From positions 209,439,993 to 209,503,992 of the forward strand of contig NC_080671.1 in assembly GCF_030247195.1 (NCBI RefSeq): 64,000 nucleotides of DNA. Reading direction: 5' to 3'. Both the position numbers and the translations under genes were made by a program. The first letter of the stretch is position 1, and every line of letters starts with the position of its first letter. This document shows positions 54,425-64,000 of the stretch, in pieces. The notes beneath the pieces were generated by a model that searched no databases, was not told where the DNA came from, and saw nothing but the letters and a program-made list of their open reading frames with translations. This DNA is from Topomyia yanbarensis. Its lineage: Eukaryota > Arthropoda > Insecta > Diptera > Culicidae.

Positions 54425-54552
54425 CCCTTAAATGCGCAATGTTGTTTTAAAACAACATTGCGAAAACCATCTCAAAATTATCCCAATAACGTATTAAAAC
54501 TGTGAGACAATTTTCAGAACATTTGAGAAAAATTGGTTTGCGCCTTTAAGGG
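54425..54552. mobile_element. 128-bp piggyBac-type MITE in the BEL/Pao leader
   Basis: TTAA at 54,421-54,424 and 54,553-54,556. Inverted ends CCCTTAAATGCGCAA / CCCTTAAAGGCGCAA. The interior TGTTGTTTTAAAACAACATTGCG matches 11,966-12,093, which has the same length. Confidence 0.85.
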
Positions 54553-54816
54553 TTAAAAACGTAAAAAAGAAAATGTGACTAACATAGTCGAAATAAAAAA
54601 AGGAAAAAAAAATTAAATTCAAATTCATTTGTATTTTGTACTTACAATTAGTTTCTTTCTCTTTTGGTGACAATTGCCCTCGACTGACCTGCGGTTGTAT
54701 AGGTTATGTTCGGGTTACCTATGATAGAGAAATAGGCTACTAAGGGATGCCCAGGCATATTAAGTATATCTTACTTCAGATCACTTCCGTGAAATACAAT
54801 ATTGTCGCGGGTCGAA

Positions 54817-55197
54817 TAATCCTTGATATAATTATCTGCTAAAGGATTGAAATTATGTTAATAGGAATGATTGATCGTTGAAGGTGATCGAACTAATCAC
54901 CTGCACTGATAGCACAGATCGAACTAATCACCTGCATAATAGCACACCGTACTCGCGATCACGTATTAATTTAGTTTTACTCCCTTGTTTAAGCTCACTA
55001 AAAGAAACTAACTGGGTATAGCTTTAAATATTTCACGGGAGTGTAACCTTAGCTAATAAAACCTTCTTGCATGTGGTTTCTACCTATCAAGTCCAGCTAA
55101 TTGTCACGATCGTCTCTGCTGTCTGCTTTGACGCATGACGTCGATCTCATTTGATCACGGTGCTGCTCGTGAACGAGGGGCTAATCCTGTACGTATT
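54817..55197 (-). repeat. 5' LTR of the BEL/Pao element
   Basis: See 49,185-49,570. On the minus strand this is the upstream LTR. The bases just inside (TCGACCCGCGACAATATTG) would be the primer-binding region, but I cannot match them to a tRNA. Confidence 0.9.
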
Positions 55198-55202
55198 ACT
55201 TC

Positions 55203-55500
55203 GTCAAGCGGTAGCATACTTCGTCAAGCGGTAGCTAAGCTGACTGTGTTGGACGTGCGTTAGATAAATGAGGCTGAAGAACACCAGCCTCACGGGTATG
55301 GGTATATTGACGCAACCTACATCAGCTCATCCAGGCAACCCTACGAGAGACGACCGCTGATCAGCCCGCCCATCTATGGTGAATTATATAAAGCGAGAGG
55401 AGAGAAAGAAGGAACTAAATAAACCATAAATCAGTCATCTAGATACCGCGTGAATTAAGACTTATGCTAAGAGTATTCAAATTAATTGTTTGAATTTGAA
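55203..55500 (+). other. Flank of the insertion; possible LTR of the older BEL element
   Basis: ACTTCGTCAAGCGGTAGC occurs twice in a row (55,198 and 55,220). Further on are TATATAAAG (55,385) and AATAAA (55,418), the order expected inside a plus-strand LTR downstream of the older pol. No second copy is in the window to confirm it. Confidence 0.35.
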
Positions 55501-56547
55501 ATAAAGGATGATGATAATGATGATGATGATTGCCACCCATTGTAGCAAGGAAACAACCAGTAGCAATGGACAGTCTCTCTAGCATAAATTGTTCATGCTT
55601 CACATACTTACGCGCATTCCACGGGTGTTAAAAAGATTAACCTTACAGTGACAAAATCCTATTTCAAGTTGTGAAACAAGCCATTATATAGAGAGATGTC
55701 CCAATGGGCGGGGAGATGAACCCGCCCATTTTCCACGTTGCGATAGGGAGCTGGCATTCCCACTCTCATCATACGTTTCAAAGGGTACTCAGACGGTTCC
55801 TCCTCTGTTCCAATAATGATGTGATAATTGTGTCATTTAGTCATAGTTTTTCAAATATTTAACATATTGAATGACTCGATATTTCTTGCCTTTTTACAGT
55901 ACTCACCTGTTCATTATTGTGAACATAACTGGTCACTTATTCGGTCCCATTGCATGGGTGTTAATTTCATCGATTTCTATTTCCACGATCGGTGAATCGT
56001 CCAGAAAGAGCCAAGCCGCTAGTGTGCTGGGGCAAGGACACGCTAGACAACACTGAACAGCAATAGACGCGAAAGAAGCGCATTGCTGCGAAAAATTGGA
56101 ACCAAAGGAAGTCTTGCCAGTAGTTGCAATTCCCCCAAGCAATACACCTCCATCGCAGCAACCGCTATCCAGTACTGTCCAGCGTCTTCCCGCCCCAGTA
56201 CACCCTTGCGTGTCATGTCCCTCCTGGCGATCCACTATTCCTCCAACTATTTCTGTGGCACCGTTTTTGTTCTACTTTTCCTTCTCTATTTCTCCACCCA
56301 ACAATTATTCTTTGTATTAAACTCTTATGCAACTACCTCGGATGCAATATTTGTGATCATAAAACCATAATTGATCACTCTACTCTTCTTACAAGTCCCA
56401 CCTCCCGCCTAACACCAGCCTTTGCTACCACTATATCGGACCCCCGTTTTACCATATTTGAGCAGCAATAGGCACCATGGTGTCTGCTCCTTACTCTACT
56501 GGTCGCACGAAAAATCTCGAATCACTTCTGTATTTTCACTTCACTTA
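55501..56547. other. Unassigned stretch, no gene recognised
   Basis: Contains a (GAT)n-like run (55,507-55,531) and a GC-richer patch (56,000-56,240) with overlapping short ORFs on both strands, none with a recognisable domain. Confidence 0.4.
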
Positions 56548-56667
56548 TGCTGATTTCGTTTTTAGAACCGAGTCGCTCTAGGTTCGCTCTGAGCTGTCAC
56601 TTTTGTATGGATTTTGTAAATATTAGAGCGAGCCTAGGGCGACTCTGGTCTAAAACCGAAATCAGCA
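56548..56667. mobile_element. 120-bp foldback MITE with TTA duplication
   Basis: Inverted arms TGCTGATTTCGTTTTTAGAA / TGCTGATTTCGGTTTTAGAC and GAGTCGCYCTAGGYTCGCTCT, with TTA at 56,545-56,547 and 56,668-56,670. A 3-bp TWA target fits PIF/Harbinger. Confidence 0.8.
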
Positions 56668-57233
56668 TTAAAGACCGCACAAAATCGTCAATGTACATTT
56701 ACATCCATCTTCTTCGCTGCTACCTTGTATTTTTCGAGCAATGAGAAAATGAATCTCATCCGAATGCTTTATGCGCTGTCATAATCTTTCGCACTTTACT
56801 CGCCAGCACTTCGCACCGTTGGTTTTAATTGAATGCTTCGTCTCTGGAGGAGCGTCAGACTCCTCCAAAACCAAACGCTGATCTTTTCGCCTCTGGAATA
56901 CTTCAAACTCCTGTGCAAGTAGTGTTGATAAAAACAACTACTGCTTTCGCCAACACCTCAATTGTATGTAATATTATGAAAAATCCGGGCGCGACTAAAA
57001 AATTGACGTCTGCATTCAAGCGATGTCTACTTTGTTGGAATTCAAAATAAAGGAGAACTAAAACTGTAAAGGAATGAAGTGTATGATGGAAAATTTATAA
57101 ATAATATATAAATTTATTAAAAACTAACAGCCCGAGCAAATTCTCATGGGCTCAGAGACCTTAAAAAGACCATAATCATGATCCGTACCAAATTTCGCAA
57201 TCATCAAAACACCATAAAATGGTCTCAATAACC

Positions 57234-57641
57234 CCACGCAGAAAAATAATTTTTGAATCCAAATAATATGAGGATTGAAACAACAAATTTACCAAGTTGT
57301 TCTGTGTTCAATAAAAATATGTTGATGTAAATAAAATAAGAATTGATTGGATCAAACATAGAAAACAGTCAAATTAAAAAAAATATTTTGTTGACCTCAT
57401 CATAATAGTAATTGAAACAAACTACAAACTTGTTATTTCAATAAGTTTGTTGTTGTATATAACGCGAATTTTTTTGATTCAACTGCATGACAGATGTTAC
57501 ATAATTTTTTTTTGTTCATTCAAATTGTAAAAATTTAGCTTAGTTCAATGAATTCCGGGATTTGAAACAAACAAAATATTTAGATCAAAAATGAAGAAAT
57601 CATTTGTTGAATCAAACATGGACAATTCTTTTGCGTGCCAT
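57234..57641. mobile_element. Possible MITE with CACGCARAA ends
   Basis: Ends CACGCAGAAAAATAATTTT and (inverted) CACGCAAAAGAATTGTCC. The interior repeats GATTGAAACAACAAA and GAATCAAACAT strings. Related to 36,700-36,880. Target duplication not clear. Confidence 0.5.
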
Positions 57642-57821
57642 AATTACTCCAAAATATGGTGACCACGATGATGGTGTTTTCATGTGTTGATCCCATGGCA
57701 AACACTATCAAAATACCATATAGTGAGGGTGAATCTGAAATGGGGTATTATGGGTTTTTCATTTGTACGGGAGAGCAGTTCGATTTCTTCAACCAGGACA
57801 ATGTCCAACACGTTGGTTATA

Positions 57822-58708
57822 GGGGAGACCGGGGCTAGTTGGCGGTGTTTTCAGTTTTCAATTTTTACCGCTTTGATGTAGGTAGATCTTGCAAAATAGA
57901 ATACACAGCATGAAAGAGCAGACTGTTGGCAACATCTCTGATTTTTTTTAAAAGTGTTTGATGCATTGTCTCCATTTTTAGAGACAAAAATATGTGACGC
58001 GGAAAACCCGCCAACTTACCCCGGCCCCGGGGTAAGTTGGCGGTATGTGAGAATACTCCAAAAACTAACCAATCAAATGGAGATTCAATTACGTCAAGGG
58101 TCCTTAAACGCTATTATATTTCAGTTTCAATACCCCGGCATTTTGACTTTGACGTGTACTCCCTATTCAAAAGCTAATTTTCGGAATTCTTCATGCAATT
58201 GGCCAGAATAAATGTCTCCTACATCGAAAAAGATTTTCTTACTATGGAGTGAATTCCAGAAATAAAAATTTTTGATGACTTTTTTGCACTGTAAATAGTA
58301 ACGCCAACTTGCCCCGCATGCAGCACCGCCAACTTACCCCAACCGCATATTTTATTAAAAACTATTTAAAAAATAACTTTTGTTTGTGGATAGAAGTAAT
58401 ATCTATACGGATACTGAAAGCTCTTTTCATGCGCTTTTGAAAAATATAATCATTCAGGAAATGAATTGAAAATCACCCTAAATAACGCAAAGTATTTAAA
58501 ATTTAGAAAATTTTTCTTGGTATGCTCGAAAACACAATATCACCGACAACTTCCACCAAACAAATCGTTTTGCAACAAAAACACATTCGATTACGGGTTT
58601 CGCATAACTTGAGGTACACAAGAAGAGACAGCGCTATATGTCTAGTACAAACAGAGAAAAAGGGATTCCGCCAACTTACCCCAACCGCCAACTAGCCCCG
58701 GGCTCCCC
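57822..58708. mobile_element. TA-flanked element with GGGGAGACCGGGGCTAGTTG ends
   Basis: Inverted ends GGGGAGACCGGGGCTAGTTG (left) and GGGGAGCCCGGGGCTAGTTG (right), both continuing GCGG, with TA at 57,820-57,821 and 58,709-58,710. The TIR core recurs inside as GCCAACTTACCCC / GGGGTAAGTTGGC at about 58,010, 58,030, 58,303, 58,328 and 58,671. Length 887 bp, no transposase. Confidence 0.88.
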
Positions 58709-58914
58709 TACACTGATTGTCCTACAATGTCTTTATTGTGAATGGCTTTATCTTTGAAGCCATGTGTGTTCGATGCCTCACCTACATCATTGGTTTCGAC
58801 GGTGACAGCTAATATCTCGTCAATTTCTTCGCGTGCCCATCCTCCTCGCCTTTAATCATGGTTGCCTCTCGCAATGTTGTTGGGGTGCATCCCAATTACA
58901 TATATTTATTTATT

Positions 58915-61255
58915 CGTCAATCAATTGTAGACTACATTATACAAATATTAATTTCTTATATACTATACTGTATACTAATCCTATGTACTATGATGCCGCA
59001 AAGAGTTGAAAAACTGTTTTAAACTTGTTCGGGGCATGGTAAAGTCAATACTTTCACAATGCTCGTTATACACAGCCATCATCTGGTTTAGTGGTCCGAA
59101 TTTAGCATAATCTGTACGGTGATGACCTATCCCGAACAAATTTCTATTGCGTAATTGACGAGTAGGAGCATATAAATTTAATTTTGACAATGTGTAAGAT
59201 GAGTCAATATGCAGCATGAAATCGTTTAGAAACGAGATCATAGCGTAGTCCCGACGTTCTTTCAATGTTTGAATATCTATCAACATACAACGTGCTTCAT
59301 AAGATGGAAGAGGGTATGCTGTCCATCTTAACTTGCGTAGTGCATATAATAGAAACTGCTTTTGAATTGACTCAATTCTCACTTCGTGTTTTTTTATGAA
59401 TGGTGACCAAACAATACTACAATATTCTAAAATAGACCGAACATATGCTACGTAAAGAGTTTTAATTGTGTAAGGATCTTGAAAGTGATATCCGAAGCGT
59501 TTCATAAAATTAAGCATATTACTAGCTCTATGTACAATTGTATTGCAATGTTCCACAAATTTTAATTTTTTATCTAAGATAACTCCTAAATTTCTTATTT
59601 TATCGCATTTCTGAACGGTTTGATTACCTAATGTAATGAAACGGAGGCCGTGATTTGTTTTCTGCTAAAAGTCATGAGATTACATTTTTTAACATTTAAT
59701 TCCAGTAAACATTTACAACACCATGTATAAAAGATTTGTGTTTCATTGTGAAAAACATTAAAGTCATTATTATTTCTAATTTCTAAAAATAGCTTCATAT
59801 CATCCGCATATATGAGAATTTTAATATTTTTTTTAAATAAGAGAGATGTCGTTGACATATAAAATGAAAAGAAGAGGTCCTAAGTGTGAACCTTGAGGAA
59901 CCCCCGAAGTAACTTTTATTATATCAGATTTCATTTCATAGAATTTTGCTTTATTTGCTGTCGATCTGTTAAATACGACTTAATCCAATTGAGGAGTCTC
60001 ATCTCGATTTCCAATTTTTCAAGTTTGAAAATTAACATGGGAATGTCCAATTTATCGAAAGCTTTGCTGAAGTCAATGTAAAGAGCTTCTATATGATTTC
60101 CTTTATCCATGGCATTTAACGAGTAATCAACAAATTCTAAAAGGTTTGTAAGTTGAACGGCCTTTAAAAAACCCATGTTGTGAATTTGTTATTTTATGTT
60201 TGACTTGGTTGAAAATGTTTTTATTTATGATGGATTCGAAAAGTTTGGGAAAGCAAGACAGAATGGCAATTCCACTATAATTACGAATATCAGATTTTTT
60301 ACCCGATTTATTAATAGGTATTAAAAAAGATTTTTTCCAATCTTTTGGGAAAATACCAGATTCTAGTGACTTATTGAACAGCCAGAATAAAGGTGGGGTG
60401 AGCTCAGTTGCTAAATTCTTTATGAAAGCAGGTGGAATTTCATCAGGTCCTGAGCCTTTAGTGGCATCTAGATCATTGAGACCAGACAAGATATCTTAAA
60501 CATTAATGTGACTGACACCAACATCCCTTGAATGATCAGGAAAATAAGAAAAATATTCGCTGAATACTTAGAATAAGTTTCTTGAAAAAATGTTGCGAAG
60601 AGATTACAAATATCTTTTGAAGTTTCACCCTCTTTCCCATCTAAAGACATTTTTGATGGGAAGTTGCATGAATTCAACTTAGTTTTGATGTAATTACAAA
60701 AGTTTTTTGGGCATGACTTGATCTCATTTTCAGCTTTTGCATTATATGAAGTTAGTGCCGAAGAAATAGCCAAAGTTAGGCCACGAATGTTGAGGTATTT
60801 TTTCCAAATTATTCTGATTATTGTGTTTCCTGTAAATTTTGTGAGCTTTTTGCTTCCGATTTTTCAAATTAATAATTTCCTTGTTGAAAAATACTGGACT
60901 TTTGGATGTATGATTTCGTCGTTTTTTCGTGAGTGGAACTTCATCCTGTATTATTTGCCATAATATATTATAAAAGAAATCCACTGCACATTCAATGTTC
61001 TCTTGATTCTTTAAAAGGGACCGCCAATTAACATTGCTTAATTTATATTTAATATTTTCATAAATTGCTTTTCTATAATCGAAGACGTCCTCGAAGTCAC
61101 AATCAATTGCATTATGATTCTTGTGCACAAAAATAGAGAATTCTATTGCTGTGTAAAACGTTTCATTTTTCCATAAGGGAGAATGAGATTCATCAACACA
61201 GAAATCTTCATTAATGTTTGTTAATAGCAGATCTTAATAACGATTATCTTGATTT
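58915..61255 (-). pseudogene. CR1/jockey-like LINE, 5' truncated, largely readable ORF2
   Basis: Minus strand, from a truncated endonuclease tail (about 61,250-61,130) through the linker (60,773-60,500) to RT. RT pieces: KGSGPDEIPPAF, FPKDWKKSFLIPI (60,489 on), HGFFKGRST, ALYIDFSKAFDKLD (motif A), then GVPQGSHLGPLLFILYVND (motif B, about 59,915-59,860) and LIYADDMKLF (motif C). The thumb/C-terminal region 59,556-58,981 contains RSILEYCSIVW and a basic PTRQLRNRNLF. Only a few frameshifts separate the pieces. The 3' end on this strand runs into GACGAATAAATAAATATATG, a short A/T simple tail. Clade assignment is by motif style. Confidence 0.82.
58981..59556 (-). pseudogene. LINE ORF2 C-terminal segment, 191 codons
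   Basis: Carries the region after the RT palm: an IVHRASNMLNFMKRFG helix, FQDPYTIKTLYVAYVRSILE, YCSIVWSPF, IESIQKQFLLYALRKL, YEARCMLIDIQTLKERRDYA. This order is typical of CR1/jockey supergroup ORF2 proteins. It ends at a stop at 58,981, near the family's natural terminus. Same element as 58,915-61,255. Confidence 0.85.
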
Positions 61256-61560
61256 TTTATATGGTTTATTGAAAGAAAATCTCATATGTTGATTTGAAAG
61301 CTAGAACCGGTGGAAAGTACACTGAGACAAAAATGTGGATTTCTTCAGCGATATGTGCTTTAACCTGTAACAAACGACTAGCTCAATCGGGTTTATTTCA
61401 CCCAGGGTCGGCTTTCACACTGCTCAAGGGAGGACTCACAACCTTGACTTACCTGATAGCACTTCTGACGAAAGAAACAGATCGACATTTAAGACAGACA
61501 TAAGGCTCATTGAAAAAGTTATACAAAACAAGAGAAATACATTTTAACTTATATATTTGA
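61256..61560. other. Unassigned flank of the LINE
   Basis: A 69-codon plus-strand ORF (61,294-61,503) shows no recognised domain. No repeat seen. Confidence 0.35.
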
Positions 61561-61591
61561 TAGTCTTACATGACGAACACCGGTGCTGCCA

Positions 61592-62235
61592 TTAGAAACT
61601 GTTGGGGCCCTTGTTGCTTCGTGATGCTGAGGAAGAGAGGCTGGAGGGAGTACTGGAACATTCTGTTGCTACTTGATGTGGATAGAGCGCGGAATGACGA
61701 GGTCCGCTGGAAGTGATTAACGGTTGCTCTATCCACGGTGCTCGCAGACGCCGGGGGAACTCATCGGTATAGGTGCCAGACCCGAACCTCATAAACGTCC
61801 GTTCCCGCACTCAGCGAAAGCGTGTGGCACGGCGATATCGTATGTCCCACCGGTCACCAGCACCGCCTTTGACGACTAGGTGTTCTCTTCGTTGCTGACA
61901 CGGACCGGCCAGATAAACTTCGGTCGACAGCAGAAGTATCAATCGTTGGATCCTTATCAGCGATCGGACGTGCAGATGTGACGTAACACACGTGGTGGTG
62001 CAGGACAGTCCTGATAACCTCCTTCGAACCGCGCTGTCTGCAAAGCTAGCTCTGGCTTCGAAGGTCGGAGACTTACTTCCCACACACAAATTTTCACCAC
62101 AGTCCTTATCGTCCTCTTGTCGAGATTTTCCACCGGTATCTCACGATTATCGGGGTTAATTTCTATAACTCGCGGTACCGACTGTTTACGTCCGTCTCTT
62201 AACGCAGGCTTCCAACGACTCCACGTTTCCATCAC
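61592..62235 (-). other. GC-rich unidentified coding-like stretch or retroelement LTR
   Basis: Minus-strand frames 62,235-61,957 and 62,089-61,592 (with one TGA at 61,811) stay open over a CpG-rich region, and one starts METWSRWKPALRDGRKQSV. No domain is recognised. Just upstream on that strand (62,236-62,285) lies a long purine tract (GAGAGAGAGAAGGAGAGGAA), followed by TGATGG, as expected at a retroelement polypurine tract / 3' LTR boundary. Both readings are open. Confidence 0.3.
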
Positions 62236-62339
62236 TTCTCTTCTCCTTCTTTCCTCTCCTTCTCTCTCTCTCGCTCTTCCTCAGCAGAATACGGAAACAG
62301 TGGTTCTGCGGTGCAATTAATTTCGCCCGTTCGTCTATG

Positions 62340-63750
62340 TTTACCTTATTTTCGCCGGTTGGAGATGTTAGTAGGTATGTTTTCAGGGGTGGATGAGTTT
62401 ATAAAGTTTCTTAAATCCTAGATATTTAATTAATACTTTTATGTTAGTATACAAAAATTTCCTAAAACTAGTAACAAATATGATGAGCCTTAATGATGAA
62501 AAATTACTATACAAAAAATAATGAAAGATAACAACATTATAAATTATTTAATTAAACTAACAAAATATGACTGCTCTAAATGTGGATCTCCGCCAGGGGA
62601 AAAATTGCAAGAACCCTTGTAAAGGTTACTCAGCAATTTTTCGTAAATACACCGCTAACGATGCAGGATCCTGACCAACTGAACAATTCACAATAGTTTG
62701 GATCGTCTATACTAATTATCTTCCGTTGGAAACGCACACCATAATTGACAAGCTATCCCTTTGCTCCCCGCCCGTAAGTCATATCTGTCTTCTCCTTTGT
62801 TAAGAGTATGAGAAACATAAGTTTTCTTCTCATTTACTCTAACTATTCACTACATCTTAATCTAACTCCAACTTTTCTTTATTTATTATTATAACCTACA
62901 CGCATACACTCTATCTCAACCAATCGGGTACCCTACACTTCCATTCAAACACTATTTGCTCGCATACTCATTCATACTATTCTATGGAACTATCTTTATC
63001 TAATTTAGTTTTACCACCAGGAAATCCTTTCTTCTCTGGGAGGTTTAGTGAGGCAAGTGTCTGCCTCAGCTATAGTATTTGTTTACATCAACCAGCTGGA
63101 TTTATTTTGTTAACTACTCAATGTCTTTTCAATTGAAAGAATTAAGTGTCTCATAATAAACTGCGAATTAGGGAGTAAAATAACCTTCACTATTGGAATT
63201 TCCTTTCTTTTGGAAATTCAATTTAAACTGTCATTTGGAACCACCCTAATTCAGGCGATTGTGCGAATAAGTATGTGAGTCAAAATACTCGTTATCCATT
63301 TTTATTCGAACACACAACAGGCTATCGGGCGAAAAGAAAGCGTCAAATTGATTCTGTCGTGTGTAATCGAAAGTCGCAAAAAAAATATGGGCCAACGGAG
63401 ATTTCTCGTGGACACCGTGGATTGCCAGAAGCCGTCACGCTTTCGAAAAATACCCGGCAGAGTTTCGAGGCTCACACTACGATCAGAAGGACGTCTGCAT
63501 ATCGCACAGATAAGTATTTTTCCTACACATAATCGTTGCAACGAGCAACTCTAACCTACTTTTTCTTTTTTTCTCTTTTTAGGTTTTCTATGATAAACAG
63601 AGTTTACCAATTATCTATCAGGAATAGCAGCATTTTGTGAATCAGTCAGCAAGGAGCCAATAAAATGCGCTGGTGTAATCTTCCTAATTCCGAAATTCTG
63701 TAGTGGGGTTCACGATAGGATTGGACGATATACAGAAACGAGAATCCAGA
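62340..63750. other. Unassigned stretch downstream of the gypsy pol
   Basis: About 1.4 kb, AT-rich, with short ORFs on both strands near 63,275-63,554 that overlap each other and resemble no known protein. May be 3' untranslated or degraded env-region sequence of the gypsy element. Confidence 0.35.
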
Positions 63751-64000
63751 TTATCCTGGTTTAAGATGAGCGGCTGGCCAAATTCCCAAAGATTTGCCAT
63801 CCAAATCTGTTAGCTCGTATGACGAGGAACCTTTCTTCGCTTTTACGTGCGCTGGCAGATATTGTGGATCATATTTTGCGTTATAGTTTTCTATCGCACT
63901 GGACAGTTTCCTGTTTCGTCTATAAACTAACTGCCCGACGTCGAACGATTTGCTGTAGGTTCTATGACGAAGGTTGTAACGCTTTTGCCCTTCTTTGTGC
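63751..64000 (-). CDS. Ty3/gypsy pol, C-terminal end of integrase (partial, runs off the window)
   Basis: The minus strand from the right edge reads an open frame of about 82 codons ending in TAA at 63,751-63,753. It has RYNLRHRTYSKSFDVGQLVY, then RRNRKLS, PQYLPAHVKAKKGSSSYELT and LDGKSLGIWPAAHLKPG. This is the C-terminal, DNA-binding part of gypsy-group integrases (after the catalytic core: an LRHR...VGQLV motif, then a chromatin-binding-like beta region). No break is seen in the visible part. The catalytic core would lie beyond 64,000. Confidence 0.8.
   Translation of the reverse strand, partial: HKEGQKRYNLRHRTYSKSFDVGQLVYRRNRKLSSAIENYNAKYDPQYLPAHVKAKKGSSSYELTDLDGKSLGIWPAAHLKPG

Larger units (their letters stand above)
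49185..55197 (-). mobile_element. Near-complete BEL/Pao LTR retrotransposon
   Basis: Two LTR copies, 49,185-49,570 and about 54,817-55,197, bound an internal region coding gag-protease-RT-integrase on the minus strand. The 5-bp duplication ACTTC (49,180-49,184 and 55,198-55,202) is typical of BEL/Pao. The LTRs differ at only a handful of positions (such as CTAAACG/CTAAAGG, and one missing short stretch GTTGTA/GTG), so the insertion is fairly young. It landed in the older plus-strand BEL pol. One stop, at least two frameshifts and an internal pol deletion make it inactive. A 128-bp TTAA MITE sits in its leader. Confidence 0.92.
39385..64000 (+). other. Intron 1 of the KDM5-like gene (partial, repeat-filled)
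   Basis: Starts with GTAAGTAGC. Everything to the right edge lacks recognisable KDM5 coding sequence and is made of transposable elements in both orientations. The acceptor is outside the window. This extent is inferred; it fails if the exon is an isolated fragment or if another host gene lies in the interval. Confidence 0.55.

Noticed and set aside
56083..56471. Overlapping plus-strand ORFs of 74-115 codons
   Set aside because: Three frames overlap in a Cys/Ser/Pro-rich stretch with no recognisable domain and no splice context.
63275..63554. Overlapping ORFs on both strands near the right end
   Set aside because: Mutually overlapping, no domain; probably noncoding gypsy 3' region.

Overview
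This window is eukaryotic nuclear DNA, most probably from a mosquito; a culicine (Aedes or Culex type) is my inference from the mix of BEL/Pao, gypsy, LOA-, jockey/Juan- and CR1/jockey-like retroelements with very many MITEs. It is AT-rich and almost entirely built from nested transposons and tandem repeats. The one clear host-gene part is a first coding exon of a KDM5/Lid-type histone H3K4 demethylase (39,052-39,384, plus strand; JmjN domain followed by a GTAAGT donor). No later KDM5 exon is visible, so all sequence right of it is probably one intron of more than 24.6 kb.

Layout. 0.8-2.8 kb: three diverged tandem copies of a 0.5 kb repeat, one split by a TA-flanked element. 3.3-5.7 kb: a decayed LOA-like non-LTR element (minus). 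6.0-20.7 kb: a 117-bp satellite arranged as forward array / reverse array, then the same pair again as a nearly identical duplication. It carries a Transib-like element (6,366-9,138), two copies of a pogo/Tc1-like element and an 8-bp-TSD element rich in GGTACC. 21.5-25.1 kb: ORF1 fragments of non-LTR elements, with hAT-type and TA-type elements. 25.2-27.6 kb: a CAGGGTTGTTAA-ended element whose arms are built of a diverged form of the same satellite. 27.6-32.1 kb: foldback elements and 117-bp and 27-bp minisatellites. 33.3-36.2 kb (minus): a broken protein-coding locus with a zinc finger, cut by at least four small insertions.

Right of the KDM5 exon lie a pogo-like element holding a 380-bp palindrome, CpG-rich repeats (42.6-44.0 kb), a TTAA-flanked piggyBac-like element with a second element nested in it (44.3-46.5 kb) and a decayed plus-strand BEL/Pao pol. 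That pol is split by a nearly complete minus-strand BEL/Pao element with both LTRs and a 5-bp target duplication (49,185-55,197). The end holds a further TA element, a largely readable CR1/jockey-like LINE (minus, 58.9-61.25 kb) and the 3' end of a Ty3/gypsy pol running off the right edge.

For most DNA elements the call rests on terminal inverted repeats plus target duplications. In several cases the uninterrupted target can be read elsewhere in the window (satellite monomers, a sister repeat, or a reading frame closing across the site). No transposase gene was recognised, so the DNA elements here look non-autonomous.
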